DNA of 64,000 nt from Chitinophagaceae bacterium (GCA_019745155.1 JAIETM010000016.1:35150-99149); one strand, 5' to 3'. Positions 25,996-35,800 are shown, counted from the stretch's first letter. Made by a program: numbers and translations. The notes: generated by a model from the sequence alone, not told the origin.

Positions 25996-27087
25996 ATGAA
26001 TTGGCCATTGATTAAAAAGCGCGGAATACAAACCTTCTGGATACTGAGTGGTATCGGGATGGTGGTATTATTGGGTGCGGCCATGCAACGCAAGCAGGCA
26101 TTAACCTGTAAAGACATTCGAGTGAGCATAGCCGGTGCGGAAGAGCATATGTTCATTGATGAGCAGGATGTATTGAAGCTGATTAAAGAGCAAGGTGTAT
26201 TTGAGGGTAGAGTGATGGGTAAAGTGGCCTTGCGTACGATGGAAGAAACCTTGGAACAGAATCCCTGGATTAAAAATGCAGAACTCTTTTTCGATAATCA
26301 GCGCGTGCTGGAGGTAACGATTGAAGAAAGACAACCTGTTGCCAGAGTCTTCACAGCTCAGGGTAATTCCTTTTATCTGGATAGTGCGGGCGTTAGACTG
26401 CCTTTGAGTGATAAGCTTTCTGCTCGTGTGCCTATGTTTACTGGTTTTCCTTCTGATCTGGAGCGCTTATCGAAACCTGATAGCCTTTTATTACAAGGAG
26501 TATTGACTATCGGCAACCATGTAATGGCTGATAGCTTTTGGCGAGCACAAACAGCACAGGTAGACATCAATAAGGAAGGTCAGTTCGAATTAATTCCTGT
26601 TGTGGGTGATCATTGTGTTGTATTGGGCAACGCAGAAGACCTCGATGCAAAACTGAACAGACTCTATACTTTTTATCGTCAGGCTTGGTTGCAGAATGGT
26701 ATCCATCGTTATGAAAAGCTGGATGTACAGTACGAAGGACAAGTGGTTGCCGTGAAGCGTGGAACAGCGCAGGCCTTACTGGATTCGGCGCAAGCCAGGG
26801 CTCAACTCAATGAATTGATGCAGCTGAGTATGGTGCCACCGGTAGATACGGTACAGGTGAAACCTGTAGTGGAAAAGAAAGTAGTGAAGCCTGTTGCAAC
26901 AGCTGCTGTAAAAAAATCTGTAGAAAACAAAAAACTTCCTGTAGTTAAAGACAATAAAACTGCTACGCAAAACGCTATTAGTAATGGCAAAGTCGGTGCC
27001 AAGGATAAAGTGGTATCTCCAAAAGAGAAACCTGTATCCAAACCACCAACGAAGTCAGTACCCAAAGCCGTGATGCAAAAGCAGTAG
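25996..27087 (+). CDS. ftsQ: FtsQ/DivIB-type division protein with long basic C-terminal tail
   Basis: This 363-residue bitopic protein has a membrane segment at about 13-33 and a periplasmic POTRA-like region (CKDIRVSIAGAEEHMFIDEQ onward) followed by the FtsQ beta domain. FtsQ links FtsL/FtsB to the division ring. From about residue 280 a tail of some 80 residues is rich in Lys, Pro, Val and Ala and lacks predicted structure, which E. coli FtsQ does not have. The tail would lie in the periplasm and could contact peptidoglycan or anionic partners; this is inference. It is placed 1 bp after murC. Confidence 0.9.
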   Translation: MNWPLIKKRGIQTFWILSGIGMVVLLGAAMQRKQALTCKDIRVSIAGAEEHMFIDEQDVLKLIKEQGVFEGRVMGKVALRTMEETLEQNPWIKNAELFFDNQRVLEVTIEERQPVARVFTAQGNSFYLDSAGVRLPLSDKLSARVPMFTGFPSDLERLSKPDSLLLQGVLTIGNHVMADSFWRAQTAQVDINKEGQFELIPVVGDHCVVLGNAEDLDAKLNRLYTFYRQAWLQNGIHRYEKLDVQYEGQVVAVKRGTAQALLDSAQARAQLNELMQLSMVPPVDTVQVKPVVEKKVVKPVATAAVKKSVENKKLPVVKDNKTATQNAISNGKVGAKDKVVSPKEKPVSKPPTKSVPKAVMQKQ

Positions 27088-27145
27088 TTGAATGTATGCT
27101 ACGGGTAAGATCGGTCCCTTTGATAACAACTAAAACACGTATACT

Positions 27146-28510
27146 ATGAATCAGCACGAGTCACCAATTATTGTTGGTCTCGACATTGGAACTACAAAGA
27201 TCGCCGCCATTGCCGGTCGCAAGAATGAATATGGCAAGCTGGAGATCCTTGGTTTCGGACGCGCCAATAGCAATGGGGTTCAGCACGGACAAGTATTGAA
27301 CATCGACCAAACCATCAAAGCCATTCAACAGGCTTTACAAAACTGCTACGATAGCAATCCTGATCTGGACATTAAAGAAGTGTATGTGGGTATTGCCGGT
27401 CACCACATCAAGAGTCTGCAGACTCGCGGTGATATGGTACGCCAAGACCCCGAGAATGAAATCCAGCGTTGGGAGATTGATCAATTGATCGATAATCAGC
27501 GTAAAACATTTATTCCTGCCGGTGATCAGATCATCGATGTGATTCCGCAGGATTTCCATGTAGACAATAACCAGTACATCAAAGATCCGGTTGGTTACAA
27601 CGGGGTAAAAGTGGGTGCGAATTTCCACATCATTACCGGTGATCGTAATGCGATACGCAACATCAATCGTGCTGTGGAAAGAAGTGGTCTGCAGACAAAA
27701 GACTTGGTATTACAGCCTTTGGCTTCTGCCAGCGCTGTGATGAGTGATATCGATATGGAAGCTGGTGTGGCTATTCTGGATATTGGTGGTGGTACATCTG
27801 ATCTGGCTGTATTCTATGATGGTATCCTCAAGCATACTGCAGTAATTCCTTTCGGTGGTGAGAATATCACCAATGATATCCGCCTTGGTCTGGGTGTGTT
27901 GAAGACACAGGCTGAAGCGATGAAAGTGCAGTTCGGTAGTGCTTTAGCAGATGAGGCTAAGACAAATGCATATATCACGATTCCTGGTTTAAAGGGAATG
28001 CCTGCTAAAGAAATCAGTGTGAAGAATCTTGCACAGATCATTCAGGCTAGAATGGGTGAGATTTTAGATTTCGTTACCTATCACCTGAAGCAGGTTGGTT
28101 TAGACAGCCGTGCCTTAAATGGTGGTATCATCTTAACTGGTGGTGGTGCACAGTTGAAGCATTTGATTCAACTGACAGAATATACAACTGGACTCAATGC
28201 AAGAATTGGTTTGCCTACAGAGCATCTTGCACCGAATCATATTGAAGAACTGCGTAAGCCTGTGTACTCAACCTGTCTGGGTTTGATCCTGAAAGGTTAT
28301 AGCGATTATGAGCACAAGCACAAGCAGTTCACACAAACATTCACCAAAGTGTCTGTACCTAAGACGCTGACTGTGGAAACACCTGCTGCACCTGTGCAAC
28401 AAGAGCCACAGTCTGTGAATATGAAAGATCGTAAACCACGTTTCTGGGATAAGTTTAAAGACAACCTGATTGATCTCTTCAAGGAAGAAGAAGATCAGGT
28501 GATAAAATAA
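27146..28510 (+). CDS. ftsA: FtsA, actin-like division protein
   Basis: FtsA polymerises on the inner face of the membrane and tethers FtsZ. Actin-fold motifs are visible: phosphate 1 VGLDIGTTKIAAIAG near the N-terminus, phosphate 2 AILDIGGGTSDLAVF, and adenosine-type LTGGGAQLKH. An SHS2-type insert lies between. The C-terminus ends in an amphipathic basic/hydrophobic helix (PRFWDKFKDNLIDLF), the membrane-targeting sequence. Its 454 residues exceed E. coli FtsA (420) mainly through a linker before that helix. Confidence 0.96.
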   Translation: MNQHESPIIVGLDIGTTKIAAIAGRKNEYGKLEILGFGRANSNGVQHGQVLNIDQTIKAIQQALQNCYDSNPDLDIKEVYVGIAGHHIKSLQTRGDMVRQDPENEIQRWEIDQLIDNQRKTFIPAGDQIIDVIPQDFHVDNNQYIKDPVGYNGVKVGANFHIITGDRNAIRNINRAVERSGLQTKDLVLQPLASASAVMSDIDMEAGVAILDIGGGTSDLAVFYDGILKHTAVIPFGGENITNDIRLGLGVLKTQAEAMKVQFGSALADEAKTNAYITIPGLKGMPAKEISVKNLAQIIQARMGEILDFVTYHLKQVGLDSRALNGGIILTGGGAQLKHLIQLTEYTTGLNARIGLPTEHLAPNHIEELRKPVYSTCLGLILKGYSDYEHKHKQFTQTFTKVSVPKTLTVETPAAPVQQEPQSVNMKDRKPRFWDKFKDNLIDLFKEEEDQVIK

Positions 28511-28591
28511 TCCCTGATAGCGTACGTTGTAATGTTTTAAGTCCAGTATTCTTCGGAACCCTTTGAATAGCACTAACCCAAAACCGTAACT

Positions 28592-30520
28592 ATGATTCAT
28601 TTCGATTTGCCCAAGGCAAAATCTTCCATCATCAAAGTCTTAGGCGTTGGTGGTGGTGGAAGCAACGCTGTAAACTTCATGTTTGAAGAGCACATTGAAG
28701 GTGTTGATTTCATCATCTGTAACACTGATGCCAAGGCGATAGAACAAAGTAAAGTCCCCAATAAAATACAACTCGGACCACACCTTACACAAGGTTTAGG
28801 CGCTGGCGCCAATCCTGAGGTAGGTAAGATGGCCACCGAAGAATCTCTTGAAGAAATCAAACGCATCCTTGAGGTAAATACCAAGATGGCTTTCATCACT
28901 GCTGGTATGGGTGGTGGAACAGGTACAGGTGGTGCGCCCATCATTGCACAAATCTGTAAAGACCTGGGCATCCTCACAGTAGGTATTGTAACAACGCCTT
29001 TTGGTTTTGAAGGTCCACGTCGTATGGCTCAGGCTGAAGAAGGCATTCGTCAACTGAAGCCTTATGTGGATACACTGCTAGTGATCAGCAATGATAAGCT
29101 GCGTATGCAGTACGGCAACCTAAAGATGAAAGAAGCTTTTGGTAAGGCTGATAATGTATTGGCTACTGCAGCAAAATGTATCACAGATATCATCAATAGC
29201 CGCGGTCATATCATCGTTGACTTTGCTGATGTATGCACAGTGATGAAGAACGGTGGTGTAGCGATTTTGGGTAGTGCATCTGTTGAAGGAGAAGATCGCG
29301 CACAACGTGCTATTGAAGAAGCTTTGACTTCTCCATTACTGAACGATAATGATATCCGTGGTGCTAAGTGGATTCTGGTGAACATCAATAGCGCAGAAGG
29401 TGAGCATGAGTGTACGATGGATGAACTGGAAACCATCAGTAGCTATCTGCGTATGCAGGCTGGCGAACATGCTGATGTAATCATGGGTATGGGCCACGAC
29501 GCTTCTTTGGATAAGAAGATTGGCATCACCTTGATTGCAACAGGATTCGAGCATAAAGATCCATTTGATAAAGAGCGCAATATTGTGAAGCCTCGTGAAG
29601 AGAAAATCGTCATGACGCTGGATATTGAAGCTGCTAATAAGCCTGTTACACCTGTTGTTGCTGAAGCACCAGTTGCTGCAACTGCAACACAGCAATCATT
29701 GCCATTAGTAGATGCAGATCCTTTTGCGCCGCGTTTGGCTGTGCCTGAGTTGGAGACTGCATTGCCTGAAGCACCGATGCCCGTTGAAGCTGAGCTGGAG
29801 CCTGTTCAGTCGATGGAAGATTTAATGCCTCAGTTGGTAGAAGAAACAGTAGAAGTAAGCACAACAGTTACTGTTGAGGAAGAACCAGAAGTATTGCGTT
29901 TTGAACTGAGTACAGAAATTACTGAAGAAGTAGTGATTCCAACACCAGTTGCAGAAACGCCTGTACATATTCCTGCAAGTCCAATCAGAGAAGAGCAACC
30001 TGTATGGCAATCAAATCCTGCTCCTGCACCAACACCAGCAGTTGAAACAGGTTTTTTGCGTAAGCCGTCTACTATTTATGTAGAGCATCAGCAAGAGGCT
30101 GTTCGCCCTCAGCCTGCAACACCTAAGGTAGAGGAAGTATCAGCGCCAATGCCTGTATTACAACAGGAAGAGTCTGAGATTGAGTTGCAGTTAGTAGAAA
30201 AAGAAGTAACACCTGCGCCGGCAATGCCACAGATGAATATGGATAATGGCATTTCATTGGATAATGAAGAAGAGCAAAAGCGTCGTGCTGCTGAAAGAAT
30301 TCAGAAACTGCGCAACCTCTCTTTCAATACCAATGCTGCAGATCCTAATAATGAGTTTGATGCAGTGCCAGCTTATATCCGCAGAAATATGGAATTGTTT
30401 GGCAGCACCCTTACTTCGGTTGAAAACTTTTACAGTAAATACACTGTAAGTAAGGATGAAAACAATCAAACACAGATCTCTACGATCAATACGTTTTTAG
30501 ACGGTAAGAAGCCGGATTAA
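28592..30520 (+). CDS. ftsZ: FtsZ, tubulin-like division GTPase with very long C-terminal linker
   Basis: FtsZ forms the Z ring. The GTPase part (residues 1 to about 330) has the glycine loop GGGSNAVNFM and the tubulin signature GMGGGTGTGGAP at 105-116. In the catalytic T7 loop the sequence is HIIVDFADV: both aspartates of NxDxxD are kept but the first Asn is Ile. Residues about 340-570 are a low-complexity Pro/Glu/Val/Ala linker. The conserved tail peptide VPAYIRRN is near 592-599, followed by 43 more residues. The total of 642 far exceeds the typical 390-ish. Last gene of the cluster, followed by a terminator. Confidence 0.97.
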   Translation: MIHFDLPKAKSSIIKVLGVGGGGSNAVNFMFEEHIEGVDFIICNTDAKAIEQSKVPNKIQLGPHLTQGLGAGANPEVGKMATEESLEEIKRILEVNTKMAFITAGMGGGTGTGGAPIIAQICKDLGILTVGIVTTPFGFEGPRRMAQAEEGIRQLKPYVDTLLVISNDKLRMQYGNLKMKEAFGKADNVLATAAKCITDIINSRGHIIVDFADVCTVMKNGGVAILGSASVEGEDRAQRAIEEALTSPLLNDNDIRGAKWILVNINSAEGEHECTMDELETISSYLRMQAGEHADVIMGMGHDASLDKKIGITLIATGFEHKDPFDKERNIVKPREEKIVMTLDIEAANKPVTPVVAEAPVAATATQQSLPLVDADPFAPRLAVPELETALPEAPMPVEAELEPVQSMEDLMPQLVEETVEVSTTVTVEEEPEVLRFELSTEITEEVVIPTPVAETPVHIPASPIREEQPVWQSNPAPAPTPAVETGFLRKPSTIYVEHQQEAVRPQPATPKVEEVSAPMPVLQQEESEIELQLVEKEVTPAPAMPQMNMDNGISLDNEEEQKRRAAERIQKLRNLSFNTNAADPNNEFDAVPAYIRRNMELFGSTLTSVENFYSKYTVSKDENNQTQISTINTFLDGKKPD

Positions 30521-30578
30521 TCTCGGTTCGTTTGCTTGCTATTTCGTGTATTTTTTAAAAGGTGATTTTAGTTGTTAG

Positions 30579-30607
30579 CCTCCCGTTGTAGAACGGGAGG
30601 TTTTTTT
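30579..30607 (+). terminator. Rho-independent terminator of the dcw cluster
   Basis: A 9-bp perfect stem (CCTCCCGTT at 30579-30587 with AACGGGAGG at 30592-30600) with a GTAG loop is followed by seven T. It lies 58 bp after the ftsZ stop. Confidence 0.93.
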
Positions 30608-30641
30608 GTAACCTTTGTGTAGCAAAGCTTGTTATACTATC

Positions 30642-31565
30642 ATGGCAACTTATTTGATTTCAGGCGGAACAGGGCTCGTGGGTACGAGACTAAGTGAGCA
30701 ATTACTGGATGCTGGACATGAAGTCATCATCCTCTCGCGAAAAGCAGCAGCTGCAAAAGGAAAGCTTCGTTATGCGGTCTGGGATTTGGCGAGTCAAACC
30801 ATTGATGCAGCTGCGATTCAATCTGCTGATTACATCATTCATCTTGCCGGAGCTGGTGTGGCGGACAAACGCTGGACAGCTGCACGAAAGCAGGAAATCC
30901 TGGATAGTAGAACCCAGAGTAGTGCTTTGCTGGTAAAAGCACTAAAAGAAATACCTAATAAAGTGCAGGCTGTTATAAGTGCTTCAGCGATTGGTTGGTA
31001 TGGTGCCGACACAGCTACATCTCTAGCAAATGGGTTTAATGAAGATGCCCCTGCGGATAGTGCATATCTCGGTGAGACCTGCCGTTTGTGGGAAGAGAGC
31101 ATTGGACCGGTAGCGGATTTGGGTATTCGCTTGGTGAAGTTGCGTATTGGTATTGTCTTGTCAACAAAAGGTGGCGCATTGACTGAATTTAAAAAGCCTT
31201 TGACTGGCGGAATAGCTGCCATTTTAGGGAGCGGACAACAAATGATTAGTTGGATTCATATTGATGATCTCTGTTCGATGTTTCGATATGCAGCAGAAAA
31301 TACACAAATGAATGGAGCATATAATGCAGTTGCCAATCAGCCTGTCAGCAATAAAACTTTGACACTTGCATTAGCCAAGCAGTTAAGAGGGCAATGGTAT
31401 ATTCCTGTCTATGTACCTGCTTTTGTATTGAAGTTGGTGTTGGGAGAAATGAGTATCGAAGTATTGAAAAGTGCTACTGTTAGTAATAAAAAAATACTGG
31501 CAGCGGGTTTTCACTGCCAGTATCCAAGTATTCAAACTGCTTTGCAGCAATTGTTCCCTAAATAA
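30642..31565 (+). CDS. TIGR01777-type NAD(P)-binding SDR epimerase-like protein
   Basis: This 307-residue Rossmann-fold protein begins with the dinucleotide loop ISGGTGLVGTRL and carries DYIIHLAGAGV, the SASAIGWYG block and GIRLVKLRIGIVLS, the pattern of the extended SDR subfamily annotated as TIGR01777 (YfcH-like). The C-terminal region matches the DUF1731-type end (VLKSATVSNKKILAAGF). Substrate is unknown. The chosen ATG 30642 directly precedes the Rossmann strand; a longer frame from 30615 would add nine residues and sit against the terminator. It abuts the convergent permease gene with no gap. Confidence 0.87.
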   Translation: MATYLISGGTGLVGTRLSEQLLDAGHEVIILSRKAAAAKGKLRYAVWDLASQTIDAAAIQSADYIIHLAGAGVADKRWTAARKQEILDSRTQSSALLVKALKEIPNKVQAVISASAIGWYGADTATSLANGFNEDAPADSAYLGETCRLWEESIGPVADLGIRLVKLRIGIVLSTKGGALTEFKKPLTGGIAAILGSGQQMISWIHIDDLCSMFRYAAENTQMNGAYNAVANQPVSNKTLTLALAKQLRGQWYIPVYVPAFVLKLVLGEMSIEVLKSATVSNKKILAAGFHCQYPSIQTALQQLFPK

Positions 31566-32381
31566 TCAGAGATCACGTTTTTTATACAGGTAGATACAGC
31601 CCCACCAAATAAGTGCGGTTAATACAATCGTATAAATAGTGTGTTCTGTAACTGCATTGAGCGATTTATCATATGCTTCCTGATCAATCTTACCTAAGAA
31701 TGCTGGAACTGGCAATAAACGATCAGACATTTCTAGTGGGAAGAACTTACCAATGAAGTCAAGCTTCTGGTATCTGAGGTATGCCACTGCTGCATTCTCT
31801 ACGATCACAACATAGAACATCAGCACGCCTAATGCGATAAATGCTTTTCGAATAACAAAGCCTAAAAAGAATGCAATAGATAATTGCGAAAATGTTTGCA
31901 AGAAGAACAATGGAATATAATGCAATTGCTCTGCCCATCTATCGGCATACTTAGAAGTATAAATACCAAAACCTGTAGCAACCAATGCACACATAATGGT
32001 GGCAACACCTGCAATGATGGCCACATCAATCATTTTACCTAACATGAATTCCTGACGGCTCATGCCATCAATAATATTCTGTCGATGTGTTTTATACGTG
32101 TATTCGTTGGTGATGACCATGATGACCAATATGGATGGTATCATCACAAACCAAGATGAAAAATATGCTACCGAGTGCCAGGTTTCAGGAAAGGCAAATG
32201 GATTACCCAGTAATTGTTTGGCTAATGCGCCAGCAACATCTTTTCTTTTGGTGATATCGTTATATACGTTGAAAAAGATCAGGTTAATACCAGGATAGGT
32301 AAGGGCTACGATGCCAAACATCCACCAGAATGCCGGGTACTTTTTGATCTTTAACCATTCTATTTTGAGTATATGCAGCAT
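31566..32381 (-). CDS. ABC-2 type transporter permease
   Basis: The 271 residues show about six hydrophobic segments in the ABC-2 arrangement, with an amphipathic N-terminal start (MLHILKIEWLKIKKYPAFW) that is typical of NatB/gliding-type permeases and a basic C-terminal end. It lies 5 bp downstream of the ATPase gene, so the two form one exporter. The GH5 gene lies just upstream in the same run, suggesting a link to polysaccharide metabolism, but substrate cannot be inferred from sequence. Confidence 0.85.
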   Translation of the reverse strand: MLHILKIEWLKIKKYPAFWWMFGIVALTYPGINLIFFNVYNDITKRKDVAGALAKQLLGNPFAFPETWHSVAYFSSWFVMIPSILVIMVITNEYTYKTHRQNIIDGMSRQEFMLGKMIDVAIIAGVATIMCALVATGFGIYTSKYADRWAEQLHYIPLFFLQTFSQLSIAFFLGFVIRKAFIALGVLMFYVVIVENAAVAYLRYQKLDFIGKFFPLEMSDRLLPVPAFLGKIDQEAYDKSLNAVTEHTIYTIVLTALIWWGCIYLYKKRDL

Positions 32382-32386
32382 AGTGA

Positions 32387-33280
32387 TTAGTTGTTGGTGA
32401 GTTCAAAGAATTTTGCTTCCAGACTTTTCTTCTTCGGTGTAAGCAGGTTGAGAACAATGCCTTTCTCGTGGCAATATCTGTTTACTGCTTCAAGATCGGC
32501 CTTGCCTTGTGGGAAATAGAGTTGCAGCTTATCGCCCTCTTCTTTGAAATGGCTCATCTCTGGCATTTGCTGTACCACTGTTAGCAACTGTGCTTTATCA
32601 GATGCGGCTACTTCAACAATATCTTCATTCAGTAATACTTCATCCACATGTCCCGCAGCCAGTAGCTTTCCTTTTTTCAGGATGGCTACGTGTGTACAAA
32701 CTTTCTCCACTTCGTCCAAGAGGTGACTAGCCATGATGATTGTCTTACCATTGCTGGCTAACTCCTTAATCAGTGCCCTGATCTCAGCAATACCTACCGG
32801 ATCAAGTCCATTCGTTGGTTCGTCCAATACCAACACATCGGGGTTACCTAAGAGTGCACCGCCAATAGCCAGTCGCTGTTTCATACCCAAGCTATACGTA
32901 CTGAACTTGGATTTCTTTCTTTGCGTAAGCTTTACGATTTCCAATACAGCATCAATCGAAGCTGCATCACCTCTGCCACTGATGTGTTGGGTAATCTTGA
33001 GGTTATCGGCACCGGATAAGTAATGATAGAAATTGGGTGTTTCCAGTAAGGAGCCAATTTTCTTACGTTGATGTGGATCAGGTTCCTGTTCAAACCAACG
33101 GTAATGCCCGGCATCGGCTTTGAGCACATCCAGAATAATACCTAGCATCGTGGTTTTACCACTACCGTTTGGGCCAAGGATACCAAAGACACAGCCTTTT
33201 GGTATGTTGAATGACACATCCTGCAAAGCTTGTATTCGGCCATAGGCTTTGCTGATGTTGTTGAGTTGCAGTATTTGCAT
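32387..33280 (-). CDS. ABC transporter ATP-binding protein
   Basis: The 297-residue ATPase subunit has Walker A (GPNGSGKTT), a YSLGMKQRL signature, Walker B (VLVLDEPTNGLDP) and the switch His in MASHLL. A C-terminal extension of about 80 residues is typical of ABC-2 exporter ATPases (CcmA/NatA group). Start chosen at ATG 33280, where the conserved strand begins; a longer frame to 33337 overlaps the GH5 gene end. It lies 4 bp after the GH5 stop, and the permease follows at 5 bp. Confidence 0.92.
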   Translation of the reverse strand: MQILQLNNISKAYGRIQALQDVSFNIPKGCVFGILGPNGSGKTTMLGIILDVLKADAGHYRWFEQEPDPHQRKKIGSLLETPNFYHYLSGADNLKITQHISGRGDAASIDAVLEIVKLTQRKKSKFSTYSLGMKQRLAIGGALLGNPDVLVLDEPTNGLDPVGIAEIRALIKELASNGKTIIMASHLLDEVEKVCTHVAILKKGKLLAAGHVDEVLLNEDIVEVAASDKAQLLTVVQQMPEMSHFKEEGDKLQLYFPQGKADLEAVNRYCHEKGIVLNLLTPKKKSLEAKFFELTNN

Positions 33281-33284
33281 GCAG

Positions 33285-34406
33285 TTAGTTTTTTTGAATC
33301 CATTTCCTGATAGGGGAAAGCAGATCGCCGTCCTCATCAGTTATTGTAAATCTATCATCATAATCCCAAATCATTGCTGGAATATGAAGATTGGTCAGAA
33401 TCTTGGTAAGATCGGTCAGATAATTCTGCTTGGCTTTTTTGGGTGCGCCTTTAATCACGCCAAACTCGGTGCAGATCAATGGCATGCCTCTTTGCTGACA
33501 TTCCTTGAGTGCATTGGTGATTTTTGCTTCCAGATAAGCAGGGTCTGCTTCACGATAATAGCGTTGGTAGTCGGCTTCCATTTGTGCGCCATCAGGTGCA
33601 TAATACAGTTCGGGCATTTTTCGCCTGCTGTAGGGATAGGGGAAACCCGTGATATAGGTTTTTTCTTTTGTCCACTCAGCACCTTGGTGGGTGAAGATAT
33701 AAGGTTCGTAGAAATGAAAAGTGTAGAGAATCCGGTTGTCGTCCAGCTTGCCTAAATGTAGTAACTCACTGATTCCGTTATAGTTGCTGCCCCCAACGAT
33801 GAAAATGCGGTTGGGGTCTTCCCGTCTTAAGGGTGGGAACATGCTGTTAATCACATATTTCCATAGCCAAACATCCATTGTAGGCTCGTTATACAACTCA
33901 AAAAAGAGGTCTTCGTATCCACTGCCTTTGAAAAGACGGGTTAATTGCGACCATAGCTTGATGACACGAGCCGTTTCTGCGTCTGTATTGTTGTTCTGGA
34001 TCTTGCCGTAATGGTAAACGATGATGAGTTTGAGTTTTTTACTCAGGCAGGTTTGGTAGATATTGCCCAGTTTGATGAGAAAATCTTCCTTGAATCTTTG
34101 CCCATCTTCCAAAAACATATCAAAATGCACAGGCAAACGAACGGTTTTGAAGCCTGCCGCTCGTATCGCTTCCAACTTGGGTGTGATGTCTGCGGATAGG
34201 GTAGTTTCATAGGGTGCCCAGTACTTTTCAAAATGCGAAAGATTGACGCCAGCACCCATGTTTTCCATCACGTTTTTCAATGGGTCTTTTGCATGAATTT
34301 CAGCGTGAGAATTTATCCACACTGCGGTCAATAAAAACAGCAATAAAATCCTGTGTAATAAGATTTTAAAATATATATTCACGCCCAAATCAAATACCTT
34401 TCGCAT
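33285..34406 (-). CDS. Secreted GH5-family glycoside hydrolase (endoglucanase-like)
   Basis: The 373-residue protein has an N-terminal hydrophobic signal (KILLHRILLLFLLTAVW) and a GH5 TIM-barrel. Conserved points are the RLPVHFD strand, the acid/base Glu174 in LYNEPTM, the YTFHFYEP block and the nucleophile Glu314 in ICTEFGV. It most likely hydrolyses beta-1,4-glucan or a related glycan outside the cytoplasm. Start at ATG 34406; an internal GTG a few codons later would leave a cleaner signal peptide. It is divergent, 11 bp away, from the kinase-BcsB-GT2 operon, as BcsZ cellulases are linked to cellulose synthases elsewhere. Confidence 0.87.
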   Translation of the reverse strand: MRKVFDLGVNIYFKILLHRILLLFLLTAVWINSHAEIHAKDPLKNVMENMGAGVNLSHFEKYWAPYETTLSADITPKLEAIRAAGFKTVRLPVHFDMFLEDGQRFKEDFLIKLGNIYQTCLSKKLKLIIVYHYGKIQNNNTDAETARVIKLWSQLTRLFKGSGYEDLFFELYNEPTMDVWLWKYVINSMFPPLRREDPNRIFIVGGSNYNGISELLHLGKLDDNRILYTFHFYEPYIFTHQGAEWTKEKTYITGFPYPYSRRKMPELYYAPDGAQMEADYQRYYREADPAYLEAKITNALKECQQRGMPLICTEFGVIKGAPKKAKQNYLTDLTKILTNLHIPAMIWDYDDRFTITDEDGDLLSPIRKWIQKN

Positions 34407-34417
34407 ACTTGCAAAAT

Positions 34418-35785
34418 ATGTCAAAATCCCTGAAGCCTGCTTATCTAAAAATTGAACCGGCAGTACTTGCTTATGAACGGGACAAGAAAGGTATTTATTA
34501 CGCCTATGTAACCATTTGGACCATCATTTTTGCAGTACCACTCTTTTGGCTGCTCGATCTGATTTTCCTCAAAGAGTATTGGGACACCATGTTGACGGTT
34601 CGCTTAGGCACAGGCGTATTTACCTATTTGGCTTATTACAACGGACTCAAACGGAAAGTTCACTTCATGACCTACTTGAACGTGATTGTAGGGGTAAACA
34701 TGGTTGTTTCTGCAGCTATCTGTGCATGGGTGCCATATGGCTTTGCCCTACCTTATTTCCTGATTTTTTCTGTGATGGTGTTATTGCTGAACACCACCGT
34801 TTACTGGGAAGTGGGCTATTCTATCTTCCACGTATGTGTCAGCTATGTGGTGATTATCATGTTGTTTGGTTTTAAAAACAATATCGAAAGCTATAGCACG
34901 CTGGTTACCTATGGCGGCGGAACATATTTTGTGGTTTCGGCCTTTGCGATCCTGATTGCGTTTAACAGGTATAAGATCTTGACGCGTGAGATTGAGAAAA
35001 ATATTGTGATCGATAATGCTAATCAGCAATTGCTGGAGCAAAACGAGCAGATTAACGATCAGAACATCTTGATTGAAGAAGCGAACAGAAGATTGCGTCA
35101 GTTGAGCGATTATCGCCAGAACACTCTGCGCATCATGATTCACGACCTGAAGAACTTTATCGGTTCTAACCAGATGTCTATCGACCTGATCACTAGAAAG
35201 TCGGGCAACCTCACACCAGAGCAAAAAGAAATCCTGAGCTATATCAACATGGGCAACAAAAAGTTGCACTATCTGTCTGGTAAATTATCTGATTCGGCTG
35301 AAGCGGATAGTGGCGAAGTAGAATATCGTTATGAACGATTCGATGCAGTGCCGGAGATTGAAGCAGCAGCGGTTAGCTTGGTAGATGCAGCAGCAATGAA
35401 AGAAGTGCAGCTGCAGTTTCATATTGCGCCTGATGCCATGTTTATTCAGGCAGATAAAATCTTCTTTAACCACATACTGTATAAGCTGATCGCCAATATC
35501 ATCCGTTTCACGCAAAAAGGAACGGTTATTGATTTGCTGGTCGCCAATGTGGATGATAACTGTGTGATTGAATTGAAGGATAATGGCCTTGCGCTGGGCA
35601 AAGCTAAAATGGATGAACTGTTCAATAAACTCAATAATCCTAACGAAGCCCAACAGGCACTTAACCAAACAGGTTTTGGTTTTTCTGTTGCCAGACAGCT
35701 TACGGAAAGTATGAACGGACAGTTCTATTACAGTTGCTCAGAAGCTCAGGGCAATTATTATCGTATTACCTTTAAACTTGCATAA
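34418..35785 (+). CDS. Polytopic membrane sensor histidine kinase
   Basis: The 455-residue protein has about six membrane segments (about 30-200), a coiled-coil-like stretch (EQNEQINDQNILIEEANRR), a HisKA-like helix with His242 in MIHDLKNF and an HATPase domain. The N box carries LIANIIRF; G1 reads DNGLALG, diverging from the usual DxGxG; G2 GFGFSV is normal. No periplasmic domain or response regulator is present next to it. It is the first gene of the operon with the BcsB-like and GT2 genes (15 bp to the next), so it probably controls polymer synthesis. ATG 34418 is preferred over an upstream TTG at 34409. Confidence 0.85.
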   Translation: MSKSLKPAYLKIEPAVLAYERDKKGIYYAYVTIWTIIFAVPLFWLLDLIFLKEYWDTMLTVRLGTGVFTYLAYYNGLKRKVHFMTYLNVIVGVNMVVSAAICAWVPYGFALPYFLIFSVMVLLLNTTVYWEVGYSIFHVCVSYVVIIMLFGFKNNIESYSTLVTYGGGTYFVVSAFAILIAFNRYKILTREIEKNIVIDNANQQLLEQNEQINDQNILIEEANRRLRQLSDYRQNTLRIMIHDLKNFIGSNQMSIDLITRKSGNLTPEQKEILSYINMGNKKLHYLSGKLSDSAEADSGEVEYRYERFDAVPEIEAAAVSLVDAAAMKEVQLQFHIAPDAMFIQADKIFFNHILYKLIANIIRFTQKGTVIDLLVANVDDNCVIELKDNGLALGKAKMDELFNKLNNPNEAQQALNQTGFGFSVARQLTESMNGQFYYSCSEAQGNYYRITFKLA

Positions 35786-35800
35786 CGCTCAATACTGTTT

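Noticed and set aside
34250..34420. Clear TAnnTTTG promoters for the divergent exopolysaccharide runs
   Set aside because: TATTTG- and TACTTG-like words occur, but none matches the consensus with proper spacing in or near the 11-bp gap.
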